A DNA stretch of 64,000 bases from Bacteroidota bacterium (lineage in GTDB: Bacteria; Bacteroidota; Bacteroidia; 2-12-FULL-35-15). Position 1 is the first letter of the stretch. Each line of letters starts with the position of its first letter. This document shows positions 26,650-35,389 of the stretch, piece by piece. The notes beneath the pieces are model-generated. The model was not told the origin of the DNA, ran no database searches, and saw only the letters and a program-made list of their open reading frames with translations. The position numbers and the translations under genes are program-made. The stretch spans positions 127,638 to 191,637 of the forward strand of contig JAOQAD010000037.1 of the NCBI GenBank assembly GCA_025963775.1. Direction: 5' to 3'.

Positions 26650-29600
26650 TTATTTATCTCCCTCCCTGATCACGGTGATAGCACCTTTGTAGATCTTATC
26701 GCTTCCTTCCATCTGGATAAAATAATAGTACGTTCCGTCTGTCACTGCTTTGCCATAGCTATCTTTTCCAGACTGTAATCTTCCATCCCAGTTGTTGTCA
26801 TACGCATCGGATTTGTAAACAACCTGCCCTTCCCTGTTCACGATCGTCAGCTTAGTGTTCGGATAATTCTCCAGGTTCCGGATGATGAAACGGTCGTTGT
26901 AGCCATCGTCATTCGGCGTCATCAGGTTGGAGATGGTGATGTTGAAATCAACCAGCACGGTGATGGTAACCGAATCTTTATCTGTACAGCCATTGAGGTC
27001 TGTTCCTACCAATTCATACGTAGTGGTTACGAGCGGTGTAGCCGTTGGATTCGGAACAGAAACGCTGTTCAATCCCGTGTTCGGGAACCAGGTCCAGCTT
27101 ACAACGCCTACGCCCATTCCGTTCAGTGTCATGCTGCTTCCGAGGCTGATGGTTGTATCAGCTCCTGCATACACCACCGGTGCAGGCAATACGGTTGTTG
27201 TTTCCATGTTGTTGGAAGAGCATCCGTTCACGGTATCTGTAACGATCACCACAAAAGTTCCTGAAGTTGTTACGGTAATACTTTGTGTTGTATCGCTTGT
27301 GCTCCACATGTAGCTGTATGTACCTGTCACTGCAGAAAGCACAACGCTGTCGCCGGAGCAGAACGTAAGCGGGCCGCTTGCCGTGATCACGTTCGAAGGA
27401 ACTGCATTTACGATCACTGTTACATTCGCTGTATCGAGGCATCCCATGTTGGAAGTGGTGAGCAGGCTTGCATTGAAGGTTCCTGCTGTTGCATAGTTAT
27501 GCGTTGGGCTTACTGACAATGAATTGTTGCCATCGCCGAAATCCCACTGGTTGAACTGGATGAACCCGGAAGTGATGGTCGACGTATTTGTGAACGTGGT
27601 CATACTGCCGAAGCAAACCGTATCTGCTGAAGCCATCGCCATTGGCTTCGGATAAACGAGCACCGTAGCGGTTGAGGAAGTGTCTGCCGAGCAAACGCCA
27701 CTCATTACGATCACGCGGTACCAGGTTGTATCCGTAAGGTTAGAATAGGATTGCGTCGCTGTTGTATTTGCAATGCTGCTCCAGGTAAGGCCTCCGTCGA
27801 TCGAAGATTCCCAGCTCTGAACAGCGCCGGTGTAGCCGGATAAGGCAAGTGTCCCGCCATTAGCGCCTTCACAGCCCGGCATTGCGCCGCTGATCGAACC
27901 ACCGGCTGACATTGGATTGACTGTTATGGTCACTGCATTTGATGTCATCGCATTACAGATACCGCTCTTCACGATCACGTGATACATGGTGATTACCGTG
28001 AGGTTGTTGTAGGTAATGGAATCAGTTGTATTGGAAACCGGCGTCCAGTTGAACCCGCCATCAACAGATAATTCCCAGCCCTGGATCATCCCGGTATAGC
28101 CTGTTAAATGCAGTACGCCATTGTTGGTTCCCGAGCAAACCGTATCATCCATGGCAAGCGTTCCGGCCACTGTAGCAGGATTCACATAGATCACCGCGGT
28201 TGAGGAAGTATCGCTTCCGCATACACCGCTCATTACAATGACGCGGTACCATGTTGTATCCGGTAAATTGGTATAGGTCAATGAAGTTGTTGTATTTGCG
28301 ATCATGCTCCATGTTGCGCCGCCGTCTGTGGATGATTCCCAGTTCTGGATCGCGCCGACAGAGCCGCTAAGCGTTAATGTTCCCGTATTAATTGTATCAC
28401 AAACGGTTGTTGTTCCATTCAGCGTTCCTCCCACGGCGATCGGGTTTACCGTAATGGTTGCCCTCATGGAAGTGTCCGCATTACAGATCCCGCTTTTTAC
28501 AATTGCATGGTAAATGGTGGTGATGCCGAGATTATTGTACGTTAATGAATCGGTGGTGTTGGAAACAGGTGTCCAGTTGAAACCTCCGTCTGTTGACGCT
28601 TCCCAGCCTGTTATCATCCCGGTATATCCTGTTAAGTGAAGTACGCCGTTGTTGCCGCTGATACAAACCGTATCGCTGCTTGCTACCATGCCTCCTACTG
28701 TTGCAGGATTGATATAGATCGTTGCTACCGAAGAGGTATCATTTCCGCACAACCCGCTGGAAACGATCACTCGGTACCAGGTTGTATCGGTAAGATTGGT
28801 ATACGATTGTGATGTGGTTGTATTCGCGATCATGCTCCAGGTCAATCCGCCATCCGTGGAAGATTCCCAGTTCTGGATCGTTCCCACAGAGCCTGTCAGT
28901 GTTAATGTTCCGCTGTTGATGGTATCGCAAACGGTTGTTGTTCCGTTCAGCATCCCGCCATCTGCAACCGGGTCAACCGTAATGGTCACAATGTTGGATG
29001 TGCTCGGATTACAAACGCCGCTTTTCACCAACACCCTGTAGGAAGTGGTCATTGCAAGGTTGGTGTACACCTGCGAAGCTGTTGTATTTGCAAGCGTGAT
29101 CCAGGTAATGCCGCCATCGGTGGAGGATTCCCAATGCTGGATCGTTCCCGTCTGCCCGCTCAGTGTAAGTGTTCCAAGGTTCGAGCTGGCACAAACGGTG
29201 TCATCCATTGTGAGCGTTCCGCCGACAGTCGGCGGATCAACACTAATGGTTGCCGTAGCAGAAGTATCCTGCGAGCAAACGCCGCTTTGTACGATCACAC
29301 GGTAAATGGTGGTGGTAACAATGTTGAGGTAATTCTCTGTTGCGGTTGTATTGGCAATGCTGGTCCAGGTTGCTCCGCCATCGGTGGAGGACTCCCAGTT
29401 CTGGATCGTTCCCACATAACCGATCAGGTCAAGTGTTCCGCTGTTCGAGCCGCCGCAGGCAGTTGTGCTGCCGTTGATCGTTCCACCTACGGATACCGGA
29501 TCAACTGTTAAAATAGCAGCTGATGAGTTCACAGAAGGACAGGCGCCATTCTGAACCACAGCCCTGAATTGCGTGGTTAAAGTAACGTTTGTATAGATAT

Positions 29601-31467
29601 ACGAAGTGGTTGTATTTGCAATTGCCACCCAGTTGATCCCGCCATCGATGGAATATTCCCAGCGAATGATGTTCCCGGTATGCCCGGCAAGGTTCAGTGT
29701 ACCGGTATTATTCCCATAGCATACATTGGTGCTGGCCGTAACCGAACCGCCTACAGTAGGCGATGTAACGGTGATGGTATCGATGGAAGAAGGTGCAGAA
29801 GGACAAACCCCGCTTGCTACATTGGCCCTGTAATAGGTTGTTGCTGCAAGATTCAGGTAATTCTGTGTGGTGGTCGTATTTGCAATGCTTGTCCAGGTGA
29901 TCCCGTCAGGAGATGATTCCCAGTTCACTACCGAGCCGGTGTGCCCGCCCAGGGTAATGGTCCCGCCATTTGCACCGCTGCAGACCGTATCATTCATCGC
30001 GGTGGTACCGCCAACAGAAACAGGATTCACAGTGATGGTTGCGATTGCTGAATTAGCGGAAGCACAGGTTCCGTTCTGAACATTCACGCGGTATTTGGTG
30101 GTGGTGGTTAAGTTGAAATAGCTTAATGTATCGGCAGGATTCGGAATGTTGGTCCAGGTGATCCCGCCATCTGTTGACGATTCCCAGTACTGAACAGTTC
30201 CGGTATACCCGGTGAGGGTCATTAAAGAGGTATTGCTTCCGCTGCAGACCGTTGCGCTGGAAGAGATCGTTCCGCCGACTGACAATGGCCTTACAACAAT
30301 TGAATCGATTGTTGAATAAAGTGCTCCACAGCTTCCGCTTTTTACCAATGCCCTGTAATAGCGGGTAGCTGCTAAATTGGTGTATGTCTGTGAAGTGGTG
30401 GTGTTGACAATGTTGCTCCAGGTTACGCCGCCATCGGTGGAGAATTCCCAGCGTGTAATGGCACCTGTCTGTCCTCCCAACGTAAGAGAACCGCTATTAA
30501 CGCCGCTGCACACTGTTGTTCCACCGCTCACTGTTCCGCCCACTGTTGGAGGGCTTACGGTGATGATGGCTGCCGATGAGAACACCGCAGCACAGGAACC
30601 GCTTTGAACCTGCACCCTGTAGCGGGTGGTGGTCACTAAGTTCAGATAAGCTTGAGAAGCTGTTGTATTTACAATGTCTGTCCAGGTTACGCCACCATCG
30701 GTGGAGAACTGCCATTTAAGAATGTTACCGGTACGTCCTGCAGAGGTCATTGTTGCGCCGTTGGAACCGCTGCAGACAGTTGCTGTACCTGAAACCGTAC
30801 CTCCCACGGAAACCGGGTCGATCGTCATGGTAGCAATGGTGGATGTTGCAGAGGCGCATGTTCCGTTCTGAACCTGTGCCCTGTATTTGGTCTGTACCGT
30901 TAAATTGCTGTAGCTCTGGCTGGTGGTGGTGTTCGAGATGCTGATCCATGTGGTACCGCCATCCACTGAGTATTCCCAGTTTTGGACAGAGCCGGTATGC
31001 CCGCTTAATGTTAATGTGCCCGCATTGGCCCCGTTACATACATTGGTACCTCCGCTTACTGTTCCGCCAACGGAAGGGGCTGTGGAAGTAACCGTATAGC
31101 CCGTTACGGCATTGTTGGTATTATTAATGTCTCCGGCAAGCGTGGAATAAGCCGTAAACGTATAGGTTCCTGCAAGAGAAAGATTTGCAGGGCTTACAAA
31201 CGTATACGATACGGTTGTATTCGGAGCGAAGGAAACAAAGCTTACCGCATCCGTCACCGGCGCTCCTGCATTCACCGTGTAGGAAAGATTGAAGGGAGTC
31301 CCGCTGAGATCGGTAAGCCCGACGTTCTTAACTGAAATGGTAACGCTCGAAGTTGCGCTTAGCGAACAACCTGAAACGGGGGCCGTAATAGCGATAACGC
31401 TAACGTCCTGGGCCAGTGCAATTTTACCAATAAGAAGAAGGGAAAAAAGCGTAAGAATTTTTCTCAT
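26650..31467 (-). CDS. giant T9SS surface protein: 13 tandem modules, PKD, type B sorting domain
   Basis: At 1605 residues this is the largest gene. After signal peptide MRKILTLFSLLLIGKIALAQ (start at 31467 chosen for it; the ORF-track ATG is 14 codons upstream) comes a CARDB-like domain, then 13 tandem modules of about 88 residues (about 133-1270), each with VGGT, TVCSG, GxxGxIxxWExSxDGGxTW, NTTxxxxYxNL and YRVxVxSGxC. Then follow a PKD domain (WDFGDGNNS), an Ig-like domain, and the gliding-motility type B sorting domain, TPNDDGYNDRFIIRN to YKGAITVIREGD. A surface adhesin is likely. Each module keeps two Cys that may form a disulfide. Confidence 0.92.
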   Translation of the reverse strand: MRKILTLFSLLLIGKIALAQDVSVIAITAPVSGCSLSATSSVTISVKNVGLTDLSGTPFNLSYTVNAGAPVTDAVSFVSFAPNTTVSYTFVSPANLSLAGTYTFTAYSTLAGDINNTNNAVTGYTVTSTAPSVGGTVSGGTNVCNGANAGTLTLSGHTGSVQNWEYSVDGGTTWISISNTTTSQSYSNLTVQTKYRAQVQNGTCASATSTIATMTIDPVSVGGTVSGTATVCSGSNGATMTSAGRTGNILKWQFSTDGGVTWTDIVNTTASQAYLNLVTTTRYRVQVQSGSCAAVFSSAAIITVSPPTVGGTVSGGTTVCSGVNSGSLTLGGQTGAITRWEFSTDGGVTWSNIVNTTTSQTYTNLAATRYYRALVKSGSCGALYSTIDSIVVRPLSVGGTISSSATVCSGSNTSLMTLTGYTGTVQYWESSTDGGITWTNIPNPADTLSYFNLTTTTKYRVNVQNGTCASANSAIATITVNPVSVGGTTAMNDTVCSGANGGTITLGGHTGSVVNWESSPDGITWTSIANTTTTQNYLNLAATTYYRANVASGVCPSAPSSIDTITVTSPTVGGSVTASTNVCYGNNTGTLNLAGHTGNIIRWEYSIDGGINWVAIANTTTSYIYTNVTLTTQFRAVVQNGACPSVNSSAAILTVDPVSVGGTINGSTTACGGSNSGTLDLIGYVGTIQNWESSTDGGATWTSIANTTATENYLNIVTTTIYRVIVQSGVCSQDTSATATISVDPPTVGGTLTMDDTVCASSNLGTLTLSGQTGTIQHWESSTDGGITWITLANTTASQVYTNLAMTTSYRVLVKSGVCNPSTSNIVTITVDPVADGGMLNGTTTVCDTINSGTLTLTGSVGTIQNWESSTDGGLTWSMIANTTTSQSYTNLTDTTWYRVIVSSGLCGNDTSSVATIYINPATVGGMVASSDTVCISGNNGVLHLTGYTGMITGWEASTDGGFNWTPVSNTTDSLTYNNLGITTIYHAIVKSGICNADTSMRATITVNPIAVGGTLNGTTTVCDTINTGTLTLSGSVGAIQNWESSTDGGATWSMIANTTTSLTYTNLPDTTWYRVIVMSGVCGSDTSSTAVIYVNPATVAGTLAMDDTVCSGTNNGVLHLTGYTGMIQGWELSVDGGFNWTPVSNTTDSITYNNLTVITMYHVIVKSGICNAMTSNAVTITVNPMSAGGSISGAMPGCEGANGGTLALSGYTGAVQSWESSIDGGLTWSSIANTTATQSYSNLTDTTWYRVIVMSGVCSADTSSTATVLVYPKPMAMASADTVCFGSMTTFTNTSTITSGFIQFNQWDFGDGNNSLSVSPTHNYATAGTFNASLLTTSNMGCLDTANVTVIVNAVPSNVITASGPLTFCSGDSVVLSAVTGTYSYMWSTSDTTQSITVTTSGTFVVIVTDTVNGCSSNNMETTTVLPAPVVYAGADTTISLGSSMTLNGMGVGVVSWTWFPNTGLNSVSVPNPTATPLVTTTYELVGTDLNGCTDKDSVTITVLVDFNITISNLMTPNDDGYNDRFIIRNLENYPNTKLTIVNREGQVVYKSDAYDNNWDGRLQSGKDSYGKAVTDGTYYYFIQMEGSDKIYKGAITVIREGDK
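27655..31071 (-). repeat. 13 tandem coding repeats of about 264 bp
   Basis: The modules within the giant surface protein share VGGT...C...W.....GG..W...NTT...Y.NL...YR..V..G.C...S. Period is about 88 codons (13 x 264 bp fits the span). Some modules alternate in pairs at the DNA level (GTTCCCGG-type and CATCATGC-type variants recur), suggesting block duplication. Confidence 0.85.
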
Positions 31468-31577
31468 AAAATAGAATTTAGTTTGAGTACCGTGGTTCTG
31501 TGAAAACACACGGCACGTTCTACGAATAATTATAAAATAGGTTACGAATATATAAATTTAACTGTCAAATCGATTTT

Positions 31578-32288
31578 TTAAGGAGTGCTCATGGACAGCG
31601 GAATGATCTTCCCATTCATGAACTGATGCGCCTTTAAAGCAAAATCGGCAATGAACTGTGCCATCTGCACCGCTGATACCGGCGCTTTGTAGCCCGGAAA
31701 GGCTTCACTGAGCATTTCGGTCTGCGCCGCACCCAGCGCGAGGCAGTTAAAGGCAATATTGCTTTCCCTGAACTCTTCCGCAAGGCATTCGGTAAGGCAT
31801 GCAAGCGCTGCTTTGGACGAGCTGTAAGCTGAAAGGCCAGCAAATTTCGCACTGCCCTGGAATCCGCCCATGCTGCTGATGTTAACGATGTGGGAACGCT
31901 GCTCCGGGTTCATTACCGGCAACACTTTCTGAATAAGGGCCGCCACGGCAAACACATTGACATTGTACACGTATTCAAAATCGGCAGCAGTAAGCTCCGT
32001 AAACGGCTTGTTGACAATGGCACCGGCATTGTTGATGAGTACATCCACGAAAGGAACATGAGAGCGGACCTGGCCCGACAGCTTATCCATTTCCTGCACA
32101 TTGCTAAGATCACAAGGCAGCGCGATCACTTTTGAAAGCGGGTTGGCAGCTTCGCATTCCTTCTGCAGCCGCTCCAGCTTTTCTGCATTCCGGGCAATGG
32201 CAATGACCTTGTTTTCGCCGGAAGCCGCAAACAGCTTCACCAGCTCATACCCGATGCCCCTGCTTGCCCCTGTTACAATAATATTCAT
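31578..32288 (-). CDS. short-chain dehydrogenase/reductase
   Basis: The 236-residue protein is a classical SDR: TGASRGIGYELVKLF for nucleotide binding at the N-terminus, LINNAGAIVN, and the catalytic Ser-Tyr-Lys in NISSMGGFQG and YSSSKAALACL. NADPH preference is suggested by the Arg in TGASRGIG. Substrate is not predictable. It is divergent from the small barrel protein gene at 32349. Confidence 0.9.
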   Translation of the reverse strand: MNIIVTGASRGIGYELVKLFAASGENKVIAIARNAEKLERLQKECEAANPLSKVIALPCDLSNVQEMDKLSGQVRSHVPFVDVLINNAGAIVNKPFTELTAADFEYVYNVNVFAVAALIQKVLPVMNPEQRSHIVNISSMGGFQGSAKFAGLSAYSSSKAALACLTECLAEEFRESNIAFNCLALGAAQTEMLSEAFPGYKAPVSAVQMAQFIADFALKAHQFMNGKIIPLSMSTP

Positions 32289-32348
32289 CTTTCATTATTC
32301 GTTTAGTCTGACCAAAGAAAGGGAATTTTTTGTTAATTTTACAAAGCA

Positions 32349-32900
32349 ATGCGCGCAAAATCGTTTCCAATAGCAATACTGGCTGTTATTCTCAGCTGCA
32401 CAACCTTCGCCGGAAAGGCACAGGACAGCACCATGCTGCGGAAACACCCGCCTAAAGAACGGATCATCGACAAGCTTTTCACAGGCGGGAACCTGGGTGC
32501 GCAATTCGGGACAGTGACCTTCATTGATGTTTCGCCACTGCTTGGCTATAAAGTCACTGATAAGATCGGGGTAGGCATTGGCGCCACTTACCAGTATTAT
32601 CATTACCACGATAAGTTTTACGATTTTGAAACGAATGTATACGGCGGCCGTGTATTCGGAAGGTATCTTTTTACGGATTATCTTTTCGGGCATGTGGAAT
32701 ATGAATACCTGAACCTGGAGACTTTTGATTTCAAAAGGAGAAGAGTGGATGTGGAAAGCCTGCTGGCCGGTGGCGGGTACATACAGAGAGTAAGTGATAA
32801 TGTCTCTATTGTTGCGATGCTGCTGTACAATTTCACCGAATCGGTGTATACGCCTTATTCTAACCCGATCATTCGTGTGGGTGTGAATGTTGGGTTTTAG
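32349..32900 (+). CDS. small secreted beta-barrel-like outer membrane protein
   Basis: This 183-residue protein has a signal peptide (MRAKSFPIAILAVILSCTTFAGKAQ), then alternating amphipathic strands (IGVGIGATYQYYHYHDKFYD, FGHVEYEYLNLETFDF, IVAMLLYNFTESVYTP) and ends in VGVNVGF with a C-terminal Phe, as barrels recognised by BAM do. Size fits an eight-stranded barrel. Specific function unknown. Confidence 0.75.
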   Translation: MRAKSFPIAILAVILSCTTFAGKAQDSTMLRKHPPKERIIDKLFTGGNLGAQFGTVTFIDVSPLLGYKVTDKIGVGIGATYQYYHYHDKFYDFETNVYGGRVFGRYLFTDYLFGHVEYEYLNLETFDFKRRRVDVESLLAGGGYIQRVSDNVSIVAMLLYNFTESVYTPYSNPIIRVGVNVGF

Positions 32901-32923
32901 GATTCCTTACATTTCAAGTTACA

Positions 32924-33006
32924 AATGGTACGCGGATTTCCACGGATTATTATGCTTAAAAATTATGATCGTCTTCGACGGTTATGATTTAGTATGATTG
33001 ACGTAC
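32924..33006. repeat. dispersed repeat, copy A (83 bp)
   Basis: Begins AATGGTACGCGGATTTCCAC and ends TATGATTGACGTAC; it aligns along its length with 38412-38493 with roughly a dozen differences. Located just after the barrel protein gene. Confidence 0.7.
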
Positions 33007-33026
33007 AAACATACCTGTAATGTTCA

Positions 33027-33130
33027 GTCATCCCGTGCTCCGACACGGGCTCTCTCTATAATTATAAAGGGAAGGGAATTCTGCCAGCATTAACATTGCG
33101 TAGAGATGCCGTGTCGCGGCACGGCATGAC
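33027..33130. repeat. REP-like inverted repeat
   Basis: GTCATCCCGTGCTCCGACAC (33027 on) opposes GTGTCGCGGCACGGCATGAC (ending 33130) with a few mismatches. It lies between two convergent genes; the left arm matches the palindrome at 23439. Confidence 0.6.
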
Positions 33131-33153
33131 AATATTATACGTTAGCATTTAAT

Positions 33154-34689
33154 TTATCTAAACAAAGGCAGCGCCTGCTGCTGCATATCGGAGTTAAAGC
33201 TGCCGATGGCAAGCATTCTCCAGCGTTTGGCGGCTTCTGCATTCAGCAGGTCGAGGACAGGATACTCATCTTTTAATACAACAGCATCGTCAAGGTCGAT
33301 CTTATTTTCAGGAATAAAACCGGCATTGGGCTTCACTTTTTCAAGAGAAGCATAAAAGAGCAGGTTACGCTGGTTGGGGTCGGGATCGGTTGGCAACACT
33401 TCCACCTTAAAGCCGGAAGCTTTGAAGGTCTTATAAATGGAGCGCATTGACTTCCCCATTGTTCCTTCGATGTAGCCAAGGCTGTTCACGAAAACAGTGC
33501 CGCCGGGATTTAACAGCTTTTTTGTTTCCTCCAATGATTCCGTAGTGAACACATGGTTAGGAACATCCTCTCCCCTGAACATATCAAAGATGATGAGGTC
33601 GTATTTTTTATCGCAGGTTTTGATGTAATGCCTTGCGTCATCCACCGACACCTGCACATGCTCATCGAGGTAAAAATATTTTTTCGCCACTTGCGCGATC
33701 CGCCTGTCGAGCTCGCATACATCCACCGAAAAGCCTTTCTCCGTAAGGCGCTTGGCAATGCTGCCCCCACCTAATCCAAGCAGCAATATCTTCGAGTCTT
33801 TGGGAAGTGAATCGCTGAAATCGGAAATGCGGTACACGTAGGTGAAGTATTTTTCTTCCTTCCTGTTCTCATCGGCAAGCGAATCATACATGGTTTGCGA
33901 AATGCGGTTCACAAAAAGCCAGCGGCTGTGCCCGTCCACTTTTTTCTGCCGGTCGTAATGCGGGTAATCCAGCACCATGAGCTGCCCGAGCAGCCCTTCT
34001 GCGCTGTACACCACTTTGATATTGGAAGGTGTGGAATTAAAAGATGCCGCCGAAAAAGCCCATGCACAGAGCAAAAAAAAACCAAGCGCCTTGCCGATCT
34101 GCTTTTGCCGGAAGAGCACAACCAGCGGGATCAGGCCGAGGATAATCCCGGTATAAATGGAAGGCATGGTCAGGCCGAATTCGGGGATCACATAAAAGCC
34201 GAAGCTGAAGGTGGCAATGATGCCGCCTACCGTGGAGATCGCGTAAATGGCACCCGCCGCCCTGCCCGACTGCTCAATATCGGTTGTGATGGCGCGGATG
34301 ATCAAAGGAGAAACCATGCCCATCATGAACACAGGTGGAAATAAAATAAAGCTGGCGGAGATGATCACAGAAGGAATAAGGCTGTGCATCCCGACCATCC
34401 ATAAAATGAATTTGGAAGAGAAAGGCATCAGCATGGTAAATACTGCCGCAGCCAGTAATACGTAGAATAATGTGAAGGGATTTTTACTCCTGTAGGAAAG
34501 AATGCCTCCTGCAAAGTAGCCGACAGCAAGCCCACCGAGCGTGATCGCGAGCACGCTTGCCCATACATACAGCGAGGATCCGAAATAAGGCGCAAGCATT
34601 TTTGCGCCCATCAGCTCGGCTGCCATTACGGAGCCGCCTTCGATAAAGGAAAGTAGAAAATAGATCTTTTTGTTGCTGAAGAATTGCAT
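33154..34689 (-). CDS. fused MFS-type transporter/spermidine synthase-like protein
   Basis: The 511-residue protein joins an N-terminal membrane half of about 7 helices (FFSNKKIYFLLSFIEGGSVM to about residue 200) with a C-terminal Rossmann methyltransferase-like domain of the SpeE fold: KILLLGLGGGSIAKRL, VDVCELDRRIAQVA and DLIIFDMFRGEDVPNHVFT. The aspartate loop of true polyamine synthases (DxxDPxGP) is replaced by DMFRGEDVP, so spermidine synthesis is unlikely. Function of these fusions is unknown. Same-strand neighbour 34735-35313 is 45 bp upstream. Confidence 0.87.
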   Translation of the reverse strand: MQFFSNKKIYFLLSFIEGGSVMAAELMGAKMLAPYFGSSLYVWASVLAITLGGLAVGYFAGGILSYRSKNPFTLFYVLLAAAVFTMLMPFSSKFILWMVGMHSLIPSVIISASFILFPPVFMMGMVSPLIIRAITTDIEQSGRAAGAIYAISTVGGIIATFSFGFYVIPEFGLTMPSIYTGIILGLIPLVVLFRQKQIGKALGFFLLCAWAFSAASFNSTPSNIKVVYSAEGLLGQLMVLDYPHYDRQKKVDGHSRWLFVNRISQTMYDSLADENRKEEKYFTYVYRISDFSDSLPKDSKILLLGLGGGSIAKRLTEKGFSVDVCELDRRIAQVAKKYFYLDEHVQVSVDDARHYIKTCDKKYDLIIFDMFRGEDVPNHVFTTESLEETKKLLNPGGTVFVNSLGYIEGTMGKSMRSIYKTFKASGFKVEVLPTDPDPNQRNLLFYASLEKVKPNAGFIPENKIDLDDAVVLKDEYPVLDLLNAEAAKRWRMLAIGSFNSDMQQQALPLFR

Positions 34690-34734
34690 CGCTTGCCTTG
34701 AGCGGATAAAGATAGAAAAAAATTGATGCCCGCT

Positions 34735-35313
34735 TTATTCGTCGAAAGGCTCCGTTGAAAAAATGATGGTGATGATGCCGGTTGCATCGCGCTTTGTACG
34801 TACAGGACGGATCACGGTCTGTCCCTTGTACCTGTCGACTTTGGTATCCACATCGTAGGCCGGGTACCATTCTTTTACCTGGTTCAGTGCATTGAAGCAG
34901 TTCAGGTGCAGTCCGCTCATTTCCTTTACCTGCACAGCATCGTAGAGCATCCGCTTCCCGTTGGACATGGAATAGGTGACGTCCTGGATGCGCACTTTTC
35001 CCTTTTTCGAAATGCTCACTTCCATGTACACCGTATCCGAATTTTTTCCCCGCAGGTCGATCTTTGTATTCTTAAAATAATCCCAGAAAAACCTGGTGTA
35101 GTTGAAAGGGAAAGCATGTCCCGGCACTACGGGATAAGGCTGAAAACGGTTAGGCCCGCTGATGCTGTAATCAGCTTTTGCCTTGATGTACACAGGGCCA
35201 TCCTTGTGCTTCACGATCTTAATCGTTCCCTGCCGCGGAACGGTATCCGACTGTGCAAAAGCAAGTGCGGAGAACAGGAAAAGAAGAAAACTATAAAAAT
35301 ATTTCACACTCAT
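34735..35313 (-). CDS. secreted TonB-C-like protein
   Basis: This 192-residue protein has a signal peptide (MSVKYFYSFLLFLFSALAFAQ). The middle segment VYMEVSISKKGKVRIQDV followed by LYDAVQVKEMSGLHL resembles the TonB C-terminal fold (compare FVVETDGSISNVRLL in the gene at 37912). It has no N-terminal anchor beyond the signal peptide. The similarity is weak and the role unknown. Confidence 0.6.
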   Translation of the reverse strand: MSVKYFYSFLLFLFSALAFAQSDTVPRQGTIKIVKHKDGPVYIKAKADYSISGPNRFQPYPVVPGHAFPFNYTRFFWDYFKNTKIDLRGKNSDTVYMEVSISKKGKVRIQDVTYSMSNGKRMLYDAVQVKEMSGLHLNCFNALNQVKEWYPAYDVDTKVDRYKGQTVIRPVRTKRDATGIITIIFSTEPFDE

Positions 35314-35354
35314 AATCGCTGATTAAGAAAACAAAAGAACGCATCGGGGGTGGT

Positions 35355-35384
35355 CCCTCTGCGTTCTCTGCGGTTCTGCGTAAA
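35355..35384. repeat. short CTCTGCG-type repeat
   Basis: CCCTCTGCGTTCTCTGCGGT and onward resembles the repeats at 1655-1681 and 3117-3132. It lies in the 76-bp gap upstream of the secreted protein gene 34735-35313. Confidence 0.35.
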
Positions 35385-35389
35385 CCCCA

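Noticed and set aside
26650-31467. CRISPR or satellite array in the repeat-rich stretch
   Set aside because: The repeats are long (about 264 bp), diverged and in one open reading frame; they are protein modules.
33154-34689. Spermidine synthase activity
   Set aside because: The catalytic DxxDPxGP loop is replaced by DMFRGEDVP in this membrane fusion.
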